From Aegilops tauschii subsp. strangulata (taxonomy: Eukaryota > Streptophyta > Magnoliopsida > Poales > Poaceae): 64,000 nt of DNA. The number at the start of each line of letters is the position of its first letter. Within the stretch, counting starts at the first letter, position 1. The stretch is taken from assembly GCF_002575655.3 (NCBI RefSeq), contig NC_053039.3, positions 221,855,622 through 221,919,621 of the forward strand, written 5' to 3'. The position numbers were made by a program, and so were the translations under genes. Positions 11,401 through 20,436 of the stretch are shown piece after piece. The notes beneath the pieces are model-generated. The model saw only the letters and a program-made list of their open reading frames with translations. It was not told the origin of the DNA and ran no database searches.

Positions 11401-11710
11401 CATCGAAACGGGGTCGTCCATGCCGGCTGGTCGCAAGGCATTCTTCATCTCCTTGAAGTACTTGTCGATGGACTTGGATCCTTGGATGGTGTTCTCCAAT
11501 TGGCGTCGAAGTTGTTCCGTGTAGGTTGGAGGCACAAACTCTCGCCGCAAAGCTCTCTTCGTCTTGGGCCAACTCATGTCGTAGCCCTCCGAAGGTGTGT
11601 GAAGCCACCATGTCGAGGCATAGTCGTGGAAGTTTCTTGAGGCGCACTTCACTTGATCTTCGGGAGGAACTTGATGTAGCGTGAGGTAGTCGTCCATTAG
11701 GCGCTCCCAC
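8456..11710 (-). CDS. Long Asp/His/Cys/Met-rich ORF of element N (gag-linked, function unknown)
   Basis: An uninterrupted 1084-codon minus-strand frame. Its first 140 or so residues are an out-of-frame reading of gag. True coding probably begins near 11285, where the gag frame (11110-12093) shifts into this one, so gag and this region were likely one ORF of about 1230 residues. In order: an acidic Ser/Asp-rich part with three tandem 28-29-residue repeats (DDVPSSAFIHGDDDEMIEHG), PIYDE/PIYDD motifs, then 600 residues unusually rich in Cys, His, Met, Tyr and Asp with hydrophobic runs. No RT, PR, RH or INT motif was seen. No known family was recognised. Its open length in a decaying neighbourhood suggests recent selection or youth. 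The product could be a structural partner of gag. Confidence 0.55.
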   Translation of the reverse strand: MGAPNGRLPHATSSSSRRSSEVRLKKLPRLCLDMVASHTFGGLRHELAQDEESFAARVCASNLHGTTSTPIGEHHPRIQVHRQVLQGDEECLATSRHGRPRFDEVPLHDGIEQRHLQDYLPRELQVLRRQLHWCSQGGTRTHEGKGFSTPSTLLEDQLPHDEHEASTTTMSKPDELQDDAPKFDFAAIPLCGIDDAESTLTLFQDGAATSTTKENLKDQALEASDKVASKDDASIFGGKSDDVPSSAFIQGDDDEMIEHGIFPSVMEESDDVPSSAFIHGDDDEMIEHGIFPSVMESDDVPSSAFIHGDDYEMVEHGIFPSTTAMYDDLSDLCHHIESERDFTTSPIYDELPQSPCEESSNPHHFSEMSDSTICDFECTYFEGVSEPPHRESEIVDRSHEAICISNNLTSTSIVSSHLVLGPIYDDAPIRDDFVLPLDKTMAMVEYDAPPTWFHQDVDDDHHLVFSTSPTPLEWNEQGNKGEGDALVPLVDILDFDCLHDVDPPIVMLHASSTYPCDDLPIYDEFDDRHVESISCNAMLHRISCDNSLGHIMFDNPLDLSYAMHEINNMSYLQSLHSDYAYAIKINPICTYGIDDKPMVIGICFSCDDIDLHHVYHMPCHDHLASDMHCFGCCPFSPYDVSNIAHEETPIVSSSMLGDFDPSHSLHDPNTCVHNMLPMNKHAIDVPYNCMLNLHPHRVIHNNYSFMMDDMFLYHASNFFERCLSCANSHMHIHIMMDDVYIYHTHNFFGLCLFCVGTHEYLSTSQSHELTKRALESNDDLGSHGFPFPPLFSRKDFAHFFYMALTWLWVIVHYILYAHIAMFTLHDMLFPMPLPCIYDPCFALHMMIDSNTCMCICKLGGDIASYGHVCYVPHTYDDTLILHCARARDMSCEFPISIMCSHDMIAMISSSVLHLRSTSLHDLIAMLSHVPSHSWFTCYYHMFGCNNVITSHMPCPIDCYMLVLIASHMMNNCSFYCVECHTIFTTPYARYARIVLHLTDVFRHFILFGVVNDSYAYHRPFIEQFVNACYELEVDAYSLVKHICISTSHLHACPHDIFACAQFICSHAMTQSLVTPYALHDADTC
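10741..10992 (-). repeat. Three in-frame tandem repeats (84-87 bp) inside the long ORF of N
   Basis: The 11-mer gaaggraaaat recurs at 10749, 10833 and 10920, giving periods of 84 and 87 bp, both multiples of three. On minus each unit encodes SDDVPSSAFI(H/Q)GDD(D/Y)EM followed by (I/V)EHGIFPS. The repeats keep the reading frame, so they lengthened the protein by whole 28-29-residue modules. Confidence 0.9.
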
Positions 11711-12093
11711 TCGAGATACTCCTCGGGTTCTTGAGTCCCATAGAAAGGAATCGCGTGGTTGAAGTCGAGGTCGTAGTAGCTCATGGAAGTCACAGACTTG
11801 AGCTTGGGTTGCTTCTCTTGAGCATAGTCTTGAGGTGCTTGTTGGCGAAGATGCCGTATGTCCATAGGCAAAGATGCCTTGAAGTAGCTTGGCGGAGATG
11901 CCAAGGGAAATGGTGAAGTTGTTGAGCGGTTGTTGGTGTTGAGCTCTTGATCTTCACGTTCTTGTTGGTGATGGTGTCGATGCCGATGTGATCTTGCCGG
12001 AGATGGTAGTTCGGAAGCATGTGCTCTTGAGCGTCTTCTCGAAGATGAGGAAGATCGCTTGTAGGACTTGATGAGGGCTTTGATGTCCTCCAT
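11110..12093 (-). CDS. gag: Gag of element N (retrotransposon gag domain)
   Basis: 327 codons. Residues 1-100 are low complexity, with Ser/Arg, His and Gln runs. About 120-260 hold the retrotransposon gag core: IPFYGTQEPEEYLEWERLM, VKCASRNFHDYASTWW, TKRALRREFVPPTYTEQL, then SIDKYFKEMKNALRPAGM. The last 50 or so residues, after KAEQELMKAKA, appear to be out of frame. The sensible continuation lies in the adjacent frame (the 8456-11710 ORF), implying a 1-nt indel near 11285 or a frameshift signal. No zinc knuckle was seen. The ATG at 12093 starts a natural-looking N-terminus after a 2-kb leader. Confidence 0.8.
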   Translation of the reverse strand: MEDIKALIKSYKRSSSSSRRRSRAHASELPSPARSHRHRHHHQQEREDQELNTNNRSTTSPFPLASPPSYFKASLPMDIRHLRQQAPQDYAQEKQPKLKSVTSMSYYDLDFNHAIPFYGTQEPEEYLEWERLMDDYLTLHQVPPEDQVKCASRNFHDYASTWWLHTPSEGYDMSWPKTKRALRREFVPPTYTEQLRRQLENTIQGSKSIDKYFKEMKNALRPAGMDDPVSMKFHFMMGLNNDISKTIFLENYKSFDDNYIGALKAEQELMKAKASRPQAHFSKTNSHTTSMRLVPPRCPSPTSSKMMLPSSTSPPSLFVALMMPSLL

Positions 12094-14130
12094 TTGAGCT
12101 CGTCGTTGTTGTTCTTGGCATCGAACTCGTCGTTGTTGTTGTAGACCGAAGGTGAAATGCCTTGCCTATCCATCACAAGACTCGAGTAGAGGTGAGTAGG
12201 AAATGAGATAAACAATACCAAGTTACCTTTTCCCAAAGTTGAGGATGTATCTCGTTTCACTCAATGTGAGATGAAAGAATAGTGGAATTGGTACCGGACT
12301 TGTTCACTCACACCTACAAACTAAAGCTTATGGAGTAGCTCGGTGAGGATAGTGGCACAAAAATTTGATGCAAAATGTTAGCAAGAGTCAATAATGTTGA
12401 AAAAGATTCACAAATTCGCAAGTGAAACAAGTAGACCAATAGCAATATGTGGCACACGGAAACACACACACGGATAGATAAATGGGGTCGTGCAACCAAG
12501 GAATGAGCACAAAATGTGGAATCCACGGAAAACGCTCGTGTTGCACAACTCAAGAGAGACGCTAGCACGATTTCTCAATAGGCGGATACGACACTTGTGC
12601 ACAACCTATAAGATGCAAAATGGATAAACTTTCTATCCCAAGTATGCTATTATGTATGGTTCCCGGTGTTTCTCTCAAGATGATCGTATATGACAATCTT
12701 ATGTGCAATGAGGTATGATGCTATGGCTCTTGCTTACAAGCTTCTTTGCTCTTCCTCTCTTTTGCTTAAAAGCTTATTCTCTTTTCTTTTATTTTTGATA
12801 TGGCCACTATGCGACATGCACAAACCAAGATAGCAATTTTGTATATGCGGGAACAATCTTGTGACACAAGTGATGATATGATGATACCAATATGATACCA
12901 ATATGATATGGTATGTATGCAATGGAAGGTATGGATCACTAATGTGCACAAGTAACGTTGCCGACAATACTCGATAGGCAAGTGACGCAAAATGGGCTAA
13001 GGGGTTAACAATATTATGGCAAGAATGTACAAAAATGGGATACCACGATACCAAGATGATATAGAGGTTACCGTTCTTGCTTACGGTTAGGGTGTCAAAA
13101 TGGCGAAGTGGTCGATGTCGAAGACGACCTCGTGGCGATGATGAGTGGCGGTGTTCTTGATGTAGATACCAAGATGATGTATACCCGTCCCTAAGTAGCC
13201 GAAACACCTTAGCAAACGGTAAAAACCGCAAACTCAAAATCTCCAAATGCAAATGTCAAATGGTGGTGGTGGAATGCGTTGGTGGTTCCGGAGTTAGCAA
13301 TGTGGAAGTGGTGGTGGTGGGTGATGACGAAGCGACCGTCCCTAAGTAGCCGAAACACCTTAGGAGACTCAGGTCACCACTCAAGCAACCACAAATGCTA
13401 TAAGGAGCAAAAATTGGGTTAGGTTGCGGAAAGCTATGGTGGTTTGGCGGATGATATGGTGGATGGCCTATGCAAAGATGCCAAAATGCCAAATTTTTGA
13501 TGGAGTCCAATGGTGATGGAACCTATCTAGATGGATGGGGGGTGTCAATAGCTACTCAACGAGCTAAAGAACGTCAAAATCGGACTCCAGGAGCGAAAGT
13601 TATGGCCGAAATGGTGAAACTCAGAACACGGAAACTGGGAGGGGCGGAAGTACCGCTCGGGAGGGTGGTAGTACTGCTTGTAAGCGGTAGTACCGCTTGG
13701 AATGGGCGGTAGTACCACTCGTGTCGGGTTTTTTCGCAAAATCTGGCTCTGGGAGGGGCGGTAGTGCCGCTTGGAAGGGCGGTAGTACCGCTTGGAGGTG
13801 CTAAGCGGTAGTACCGCTAGGGGGGCGGTAGTACCGCTGGTGTCAGGAAAACTCGCAAATCTGGATCGGGGCGCGATTTTGGGGCGGAAAAAATGATTTC
13901 GGGGGCAAAATTTGATGGATTTCGTGGATGGAAATTGGGGAAACTTGGGGAGATGCTAGATCCACTCGAAACCAAGCGAATCCATGGACCAAAATCAACA
14001 AAACATCATCAAACCAACAAATCACAAAAAAAAATTGGGGCTATTTTTGCTGGGGAAATTTTCAAAATTAGGACGAAATCACACAAAACAAGGCTAGAAA
14101 ACGGTGGGAGGACTCCAAATTCGTGATAAA
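12094..14130 (-). other. Long noncoding leader of element N
   Basis: About 2 kb between the primer site and gag. It is rich in short repeats: a 26-nt direct repeat containing ctaagtagccgaaacacctt (13190-13214 and 13345-13369), local at-rich repeats near 12890-12910 (ccaatatgatacc), and the palindrome cluster at 13620-13850. Short ORFs here (12314-12568, 12734-13252, 13256-13510 and others) overlap in several frames, have no recognisable domain, and are treated as chance. Confidence 0.6.
13620..13850. repeat. Array of GCGGTAGTACCGC near-palindromes
   Basis: About nine copies of a 13-mer of the form GCGGTA-N-TACCGC occur in 230 bp (for example 13644-13658 diverged, 13683-13695, 13704-13718, 13759-13771, 13778-13790, 13804-13816, 13824-13836). 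The 6-nt arms are complementary with a 1-nt centre. The same motif recurs three times in each LTR of element N. It could be a protein-binding palindrome or a fold in the leader RNA. Confidence 0.75.
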
Positions 14131-14150
14131 CGTGGCTCATGATACCAAGA
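14131..14150 (-). promoter_or_regulatory. Primer-binding site of element N (initiator-Met type)
   Basis: In the minus sense the 5' LTR ends CCCTACAACA and is followed by TCTTGGTATCATGAGCC. TGGTATCA is the classic start of a plant LTR-retrotransposon primer site complementary to initiator tRNA-Met. This fixes the element's orientation as minus. Confidence 0.8.
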
Positions 14151-14946
14151 TGTTGTAGGGTGGAACCCTAAGCGAAGATCTTTCACGAATTGGAGGGGGG
14201 ATCCCCAAGAACAAGATGAACACAAGAGAGAAAACAAGAGGAACACTCAAGAACAAGTCCAATCACACATCCACTAGACCAACAAACACACAAGATCCAC
14301 AAGGTACATGAACAATCAAAGGAAAACAAGATACATGGTAGGGTTCATCCCAAATCCTATGAAGGAGATGAGAGCTTGATGATCCTATGGTGGGGATCCT
14401 TCTTCAAGAGGAGGCCTTGGTATCCACAAGTGGATCTTCTCCCTTAGGAGGTCATGATCTCCATGAGGAGGAAGATGAGCAAAGCTCTCTCTTTGTCTAT
14501 TAAATACTTTCCCTCCCCCTAGAAAGGAGGTGGAGGTGGTCTATTTATAGTCTAAGCCATGAAGGGGTAAGTGGGAAAGGGATACATGGGCCTCGGTCCC
14601 TATTCTGCGCGCAGGCGGGCGGTAGTACCGGACATCGGGTGGTAGTACCGCTTGTAGGCGGTAGTACCGCTCGCTCTGGGTCTTCTTCCTCCTTCTATTC
14701 CATGCTTCTCTCGCAGATGGTGTAGTTGTACACTTGTGCTCGCACTCCTCATCCTCGTCCATGGTGTTCTGACAATACCTATGTATGCACACGAGAGGAG
14801 TGTCAAGTAGTATACCATCCTCGAAAGGGTCAAGTGAACACGCGTAAAGGAGATGATTCACCTTTGTGTATGTGAAGTAGATGTCGCACGTGTCGCTTGC
14901 CGAACGGACTCTTGACATGGTGATGTCCGTAGGATGCTCCGCATCA
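14151..14946 (-). repeat. 5' LTR of element N
   Basis: 796 bp, about 97 percent identical by eye to the LTR at 7421-8213. It carries the same three GCGGTAGTACCGC-type near-palindromes (14620-14680). The TSD atacc follows at 14947-14951, where B's gag resumes. Confidence 0.9.
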
Positions 14947-14951
14947 ATACC

Positions 14952-15667
14952 ACTCGACAGTGTCGACTCCTGATTCAGAGTTTCCGGGAGGGTCAGCCCT
15001 ATGAGAAGGAGAAGGAATCTGACAAGGAAGAAGATAAGGAGGAAGATGATGGTTACCCCAATGTCAATGCTAATTTGGTGATTTTTGCTGACATCGAGAG
15101 CAAAAGTCGAGTGAAAGTTATCAATAGAGAAGTGAACATGGTTGCTCCGGCAACTACGATGTATTTGAAGTGGTCAAAAACTCCCATTACATTCGACCAG
15201 TCTGATCACCCAGTGCATGTTGCTACCCCCGAGCGGCAAGCATTGGTGGTCGACCCAATCGTTGGGGTGACTGACCAAGGTTCTGATGGATGGCGGCAGT
15301 GATTTGAACATTCCGTATGCTAAGACCCTGAGGGATGGGCATCCCGATGTCCAAGCTCAGTGAGAGCAACATGCGATTCCACGGAGTCATCCCAGGAAAG
15401 AAAGTAGATTCACTCGGTCAGATCACTCTTGATGTGGTTTTCGGTGATTCAAAGAATTACCGTAAGGAAAAGTTGACGTTTGAGGTGGTGGATTTTTACA
15501 GTGCCTACCATGCTATTCTAGGTAGGCCCGCATATGCTCGTTTCATGGCTCGACCATGTTACGTATACCTCAAGTAGAAGATGCCTGGTCCCAGAGGCGT
15601 GATCACAGTCACAGGGAATCGGCAAAGAGCGAAAGAGTGCCTCTAGAAGGGCTCAAAGATTGTTGAT
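14952..15667 (+). pseudogene. Gag C-terminus and aspartic protease of element B
   Basis: Gag resumes after the N insertion with an acidic Glu/Asp/Lys linker (15020-15060). Retropepsin follows: the active-site motif VLMDGGSDLN is at 15283-15310 with DGGS at 15289-15300. A frameshift near 15335 moves into 15335-15577, which ends with the protease C-terminal signature FYSAYHAILGRPAYARFM and LK followed by a TAG near 15575. The protease would cut the gag-pol precursor. A frameshift and a stop make it nonfunctional. Confidence 0.85.
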
Positions 15668-16740
15668 GAACAGATGGCAGCAGTAGAGATGGAAGAATAC
15701 AACAAGAATGCAGATCTGAGTGATTTGTTGCGAGCTAAGAAGCCTGCTTCAGAGCCCGCATTTCAGTCGGCCGGTGAGACAAAGCCTGTTCATATTCACC
15801 CGACTGATCCCAATGCTGCTCCGACCCACATCTCAACAACACTCGACAGCAAATAGGAAGAAGCGCTCATCCAGTTCCTCCGTGAGAACTGGGACATCTT
15901 CGCATGGAAACCATGTGACATGCCCGGTGTACCCAGGGGACTGGCTGAGCACCATTTGCACGTCGACCCAAAAGTAAAACCTGTCAAAGAACATCTATTT
16001 CGGTCCGACGTGGAGAAGAGAAAGGCAATTGGCGAAGAGGTGGCTTGACTTCTAGCCGCTAAGTTCATCCGCGAGATATACCACTCCAAGTGGCTCGCCA
16101 ATGTTGTCATGGTCCCCAAGAAAGATGATTCACTTCGTATGTGTATCGATTTCAAGCACACGAATCGGGCCTGCCCGAAAGATCACTTCCCTCTCCCCGC
16201 ATCGACCAGATTGTCGAGCGTTTGTCCTTTTTGGATGCGTATTCTGGTTAGCATCAGATCCGACTGTATGGACCCGATGAAATAAAAACAGTCTTCATCA
16301 CCCCGTTCGGGTGCTTTTTCTATGTTACCATGCCCTTTGGTCTTAAGAATGATGGCACCACGTTCATGCGTATGATTCAGAAGTGCCTGCTCACTCAAAT
16401 CAGTCGGAACGTGGAAGCGTACGTGGATGATATCATGGTCAAGTCATGTAAAGGTTCCGACCTGCTGACTGACCTCGCTGAAACATTTGCCAACTTAAGA
16501 AGATATGATATCAAGCTTAATCCGTCAAAATGCACATTCAGAGTCCCAGGCGGAAAGTTACTCGGTTTCCTTGTTTCAGAACGAGGGATCGATGCAAACT
16601 AGGAAAAGGTTGGAGCAATTCTCTGAATGAAATGCCATGTGCATGTGCATGACGTTCAGAAGCTTACTGGTTGTTTGGCTGCATTGAGACGATTCATTTC
16701 TCGTCTCGGTGAAAAGGCATTGCCTCTTTACTGACTGATG
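15668..16740 (+). pseudogene. Reverse transcriptase domain of element B, with stops
   Basis: The sequence reads in order ENWDIFAWKPCDMPGVPRGL, REIYHSKWLANVVMVPKKDD, LRMCIDFKHTNRACPKDHFP, SFLDAYSG.HQIRLYG, and MPFGLKNDGTTFMRMIQ. The catalytic YVDD box is at 16420-16431. The fold ends LLGFLVSERGIDAN at 16602 with a TAG. Interruptions include stops near 15855, 16045, 16250 and 16600 and an apparent deletion near 16200 that merges two motifs. RT copies the genomic RNA. The catalytic residues survive but the frame does not. Confidence 0.9.
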
Positions 16741-17718
16741 AAGATGTCTGATAAGTTCGAGTGGACTCCTGAAGCCGAAGCAGCATTTATAGAGCTCAAA
16801 ACCCTGCTTTCCACCCAGCCGGTGCTTGCTGCCCCAATCAGCAAAGGGCCTCTACTGCTATATATCGTAGCCACTGGACAAGTTGTTAGCACAGTGCTCA
16901 CAGTGGAGCGGGAGGAAGAAGGCAAAGCCTATAAAGTTCAGCTCCTAGTGTATTATATCTCTGAAGTCTTGACTCCGTCCAAGCAAAGGTATCCGCATTA
17001 CCAGAAGCTTGTCTACGGGATTTACCTGACCACGAAAAAAGTTGCACATTACTTCGCAGACCACTCAGTTTCAGTCGTCAGGGATGCCCCATTATCAGAA
17101 ATCCTGAACAATCGAGATGCAACTGGTCGAGTGGCCAAGTGGGCGATTGAACTCCTCCCTTTGGATATCAAGTTCAAAGCAAAAAAGGCGATCAAGTCTC
17201 TAGCAATAGCAGATTTCCTGGCCGAGTGGATCGAGCGGCAGCAACCGACTCAGATTCACTCGAAACATTGGACTATGTTCTTTGATGGGTCCAAGATGTT
17301 GAATGGTTCTGGTGCTGGAGTGGTCCTGGTATCCCCAAGAGGTGACAAGCTCAGTTATGTCCTCCGGATTCACTTCGACTCTTCAAACAATGAAGCTGAG
17401 TATGAGGCAGTCCTATATGGGTTGCGTATGGCCATCTCACTCAGTGTCCGGCGCCTGATTGTCTACGGCGACTCGGACTTGGTGGTCAACCAGGTAATGA
17501 AGGAATGGGATATCAGGAGCCCGACTATGACTGGTTACTGCAATGTAGTGAGAAAGCTAGAGAAGAAGTTTGAGGGATTAAAGCTCCACCACAAACCCCG
17601 AATCAAGAATCAAGCAGCCGATGATCTGGCGAAAATAGGTTCCACTTGGAAACCTATTCCCAATAATGTGTTCTTGGACCATCTCCACACCCATCAGTTC
17701 AAGAAGATCCTTTTATAG
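16738..17718 (+). CDS. RNase H region of element B (connection RNase H plus second RNase H)
   Basis: The longest intact piece of B's pol, 326 codons. Residues 1-175 match the gypsy RT-connection/RNase H-like segment (FEWTPEAEAAFIELKTLLST, YYISEVLTPSKQRYPHYQKL, GRVAKWAIELLPLDIKFK). Residues 178-310 form a second RNase H with apparent acidic catalytic residues: D in MFFDGSK, E in NNEAEYEAVLYGL, D in VYGDSDLVV, and D in NQAADDLAKIG. Two RNase H-type domains in tandem are known for Tat-lineage elements. It would degrade the RNA strand during reverse transcription. A TGA upstream at about 16737 separates it from RT. The start codon here is internal to the ancestral polyprotein. Confidence 0.9.
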   Translation: MKMSDKFEWTPEAEAAFIELKTLLSTQPVLAAPISKGPLLLYIVATGQVVSTVLTVEREEEGKAYKVQLLVYYISEVLTPSKQRYPHYQKLVYGIYLTTKKVAHYFADHSVSVVRDAPLSEILNNRDATGRVAKWAIELLPLDIKFKAKKAIKSLAIADFLAEWIERQQPTQIHSKHWTMFFDGSKMLNGSGAGVVLVSPRGDKLSYVLRIHFDSSNNEAEYEAVLYGLRMAISLSVRRLIVYGDSDLVVNQVMKEWDIRSPTMTGYCNVVRKLEKKFEGLKLHHKPRIKNQAADDLAKIGSTWKPIPNNVFLDHLHTHQFKKILL

Positions 17719-19049
17719 AGGAGCCCCCACAACTGATAAGTTCAACTAATCCGACTAAGATTGAAGTCCCAGCTGTAGTCGACTTGATCATGGAGGTTTT
17801 AGTGATCACTCCCGACTGGACGGTGCCATATATTGCATATCTGCTCAGGCAAGAGCTTCCAGAAGATGAAGATGAGGCCTGCCAGATCATCCGCAGATCC
17901 AAAGCCTTCATGGTGATAAGTGGGTAACTTTACAGAGAAAGTGTTACCGGGGTAGCTCAGCGTTGCATCTCTCTAGAAGAAGGTCGACTGATCTTAAATG
18001 AGATTCACTCGGGGACCTGTGGTCACCACGCGTCCTCTCGGACTATCGTGACCAAAGCATACCGAGCGGGATTTTATTGGCCGTGTGCGAATGAGATGGC
18101 TAAAGATATAGTCGACAAGTGCGAGGGCTGCCAGTTTTACTCAAACATGTCTCACAAGCCTGCTTCTGCCCTGAAGACTATTCCACTCGTCTGGCCATTT
18201 GCAGTTTGGGGGTTGGACATGGTTGGACCTTTCAAGACCGGCAGAAGTGGCTACACTCATTTGCTCGTAGCAGTCGACAAGTTCACCAAATGGATTGAGG
18301 CCAAGCCTATCAAGAATCTTGACTCAAGCACTGCCATTAGTTTCATCAGAGAGCTGATATTCCGATATGGAGTCCCTCATAGCATTATTACAGATAATGG
18401 CTCCAACTTTGATTCTGATGAGTTCAGAGTATTTTGTGCTTCCCAAGGCACTCGGGTTGATTACACATCCATTGCGCACCCACAGTCGAATGGGCAGGCA
18501 GAAAGAGCAAATGGCTTGATCCTTCAAGGACAGAAATCCCGATTGATGCGCGATCTCAAGCATGCAGCTGGAGCTTGGGTGACTGAGTTGCCATTTGTCC
18601 TATGGGGACTGATAACGACTCCCAATCGGTCGACTGATCGAACCCCTTTCTTGATGGTGTATGGTGCTGAAGCTATGCTTCCGAGTGATATGCTACACAA
18701 TGCCCCCCGAGTGGAACTCTTCTCAGAAGCTGTAGCAGAACAGGCATGCCAGGACGCAGTTGATCTCCTAGAGGAAGAACGAGAGATGGATTTGATCCGG
18801 TCGACCATCTATCAACAAGACTTGCGTCGATTCCATGCCAGAAACGTCAGAGGCCGAGAATTTCAGGAAGGAGACCTTGTGCTCCGGGTGCACCAGAAAT
18901 GGCCTCACAAGCTTGCTCCGGCCTGGGAAGGGCCCTTCATCATCACCAAGGTGCTCCACAACGGGGCGTATCACCTCTACAACATAGCCAATAAAGAAGA
19001 CGAGCCACGCTCGTGGAATGCGGATCTGCTCTGCCGTTTTTATACCTAA
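17719..19049 (+). pseudogene. Integrase of element B (nearly intact from 18048)
   Basis: 17719-18047 holds the RNase H-integrase linker and the start of the H2C2 zinc finger (EIHSGTCGHHASSRTIV) with stops near 17719 and 17927. 18048-19049 (333 codons) is open. CEGCQF completes the zinc finger, then the DDE core: D57 in WGLDMVGPF, D in IITDNGSNFD and E in SNGQAERANG, with D and E separated by 35 residues. The C-terminal GPF/Y-like region includes KLAPAWEGPFIITKVLHNGAYHLY. Integrase inserts the DNA copy. The core residues are all present. The upstream stops prevent a normal polyprotein. Confidence 0.9.
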
Positions 19050-19139
19050 ACACTCAGATCAACGGGTTGTAATAAAAATCCTTCAGTTTGCTTATCAAAG
19101 ACATGATTTTCCGAGTATCTTAACGATTGTTTTCACATA

Positions 19140-20052
19140 AGCATGTGTGTTCAAATCCCCCAGTGGGTGGCTTAGCCGCGAACCCGATTCGCCTAAGTTT
19201 CAAAAAACACTATGAGTGAAGAGCAAGAGCAACCCTCTCACTCGGGGGCTTAGCCGCGAACCCGATTCGCCTAAGTTACAAAAAACACTCTAAGTGAAGA
19301 GCAACCCTCTCACTCGGGGTCTTAGCTGCGACCCCGTACTCGCCTAAGTTACAAAAACACTCCGAGTGAAGAGCAAACCTCTCACTCGGGGGCTTAGCTG
19401 CGACCCCGTACTCACCTAAGTTTCAAAAACACTCCGAGTGAAGAGCAACCCTCTCACTCGGGGGCTTAGCTCCGAACCCGATTCGCCTAAGTTTCAAAAA
19501 CACTCCGAGTGAAGAGCAACCCTCTCACTCAGGGGCTTAGCTGCGACCCCGTACTCGCCTAAGTTTCAAAAACACTCTGAGTGAAGAGCAACCCTCTCAC
19601 TCGGGGGCTTAGCTGCGACCCCGTACTTGCCTAAGTTACAAAAAACACTCCGAGTGAAGAGCAACCCTCTCACTCGGGGGCTTAGCTGCGAACCCGATTC
19701 GCCTAAGTTTCAAAAACGAACTTCGAGTGAAGAGCAACCCTCTCACTCAGGGGCTTAGCTGCGACCCCGTACTGGCCTAAGTTTCAAAAACACTCCGAGT
19801 GAAGAGCAACCCTCTCACTCGGGGGCTTAGCTGCGACCCCGTACTCTCCTAAGTTTCAAAAAACACCCCGAGTGAAGAGCAACCCTCTCACTCGGGGGGC
19901 TTAGCCGCAACCCCGTACTCGCCTAAGTTTTGAAAAACACTCCGAGGAAGAGCAACCCTCTCACTCGAGGGCTTAGCTGCGACCCCGTACTCGCCTAAGT
20001 TTCAAAAACACTCCGAGTGAAGAGCAACCCTCTCACTCGGGGACTTGGCCAC
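19140..20052. repeat. 72-bp minisatellite, about 12 copies, downstream of pol in B
   Basis: Each unit contains CACTCGGGGGCTTAGC, then GACCCCGTACTCGCCTAAGT or ACCCGATTCGCCTAAGT, then an A-run, ACTCCGAGTGAAGAGCAACC and CTCT. The word cttagc recurs at roughly 19168, 19246, 19319, 19391, 19464, 19535, 19606, 19679, 19751, 19825, 19899 and 19970, a period near 72 bp. CACTCGG and CCGAGTG are reverse complements within each unit, so units can fold. The array lies between the convergent pol and antisense gene. Confidence 0.93.
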
Positions 20053-20053
20053 A

Positions 20054-20233
20054 CACTCTGAGCTGCGCCACAAGTACAATGTATGGTTGCACTCTGAGCT
20101 GCATCACAAGTAAAACTTCTGGCTGCGCTCTCAGCTGCACCACAAGTACAATGTATGGTTGCACTCTGAGCTCCACCACAAGTACAACGTCTGGTTGCAC
20201 TCGGAGCTGCGCCACAAGTACAACGTCTACTCC
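20054..20233. repeat. 36-bp minisatellite, five copies
   Basis: Units start at 20054, 20090, 20126, 20162 and 20198, each beginning CACTCTGAGCTGCGCCACAA or a variant and ending near GTATGGTTG. The period is exactly 36 bp, twelve codons, which explains why ORFs on both strands run through it (20079-20303 plus, 19995-20420 minus). These ORFs are repeat artefacts and are not called as genes. Confidence 0.92.
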
Positions 20234-20436
20234 GAGTGAAGAGCAACCCTCTCACTCGGAGATTCAGCTGCGATTCCCAATTCGCTCGAGTCAAGAAATC
20301 TGAAGATGATAATGACAAAGCAACTGCATTCAAAAGAAAAAGGCAAGATTCAGAATCACCAGCTGGAGTACTCGAGCACCAAGCCCGAAAGAGTTTAACG
20401 ATTATAGGATCACTCGGCATTCCGAGGCAAATAAAA

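Larger units (their letters stand above)
7421..14946 (-). mobile_element. Non-autonomous LTR retrotransposon N, nested in B, TSD ATACC
   Basis: LTRs at 7421-8213 and 14151-14946 are flanked by atacc on both sides (7416-7420 and 14947-14951). In the minus sense, the 5' LTR (14946 to 14151) is followed by TCTTGGTATCATGAGCC, containing the initiator-Met-type primer site TGGTATCA. Coding content is a gag ORF and a very long ORF of unknown function. No protease, RT, RNase H or integrase motif was found, so mobility would need enzymes from another element. The two LTRs differ at roughly 25 of 795 positions, so it is younger than host element B. It sits in B's gag. Confidence 0.9.

Noticed and set aside
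14131..14150. tRNA-like sequence (TGGTATCA)
   Set aside because: Only a primer-binding site complementary to a tRNA end. No cloverleaf is present, and no tRNA gene was seen in the window.
19140..20052. Regularly spaced repeats resembling a CRISPR array
   Set aside because: The whole 72-bp unit is repeated with no unique spacers, there are no cas genes, and it lies inside a plant retrotransposon.
19995..20420. Cys/Thr/Ala-rich ORF resembling a metal-binding protein
   Set aside because: The frame exists only because the minisatellite period is 36 bp. All frames across it stay open.
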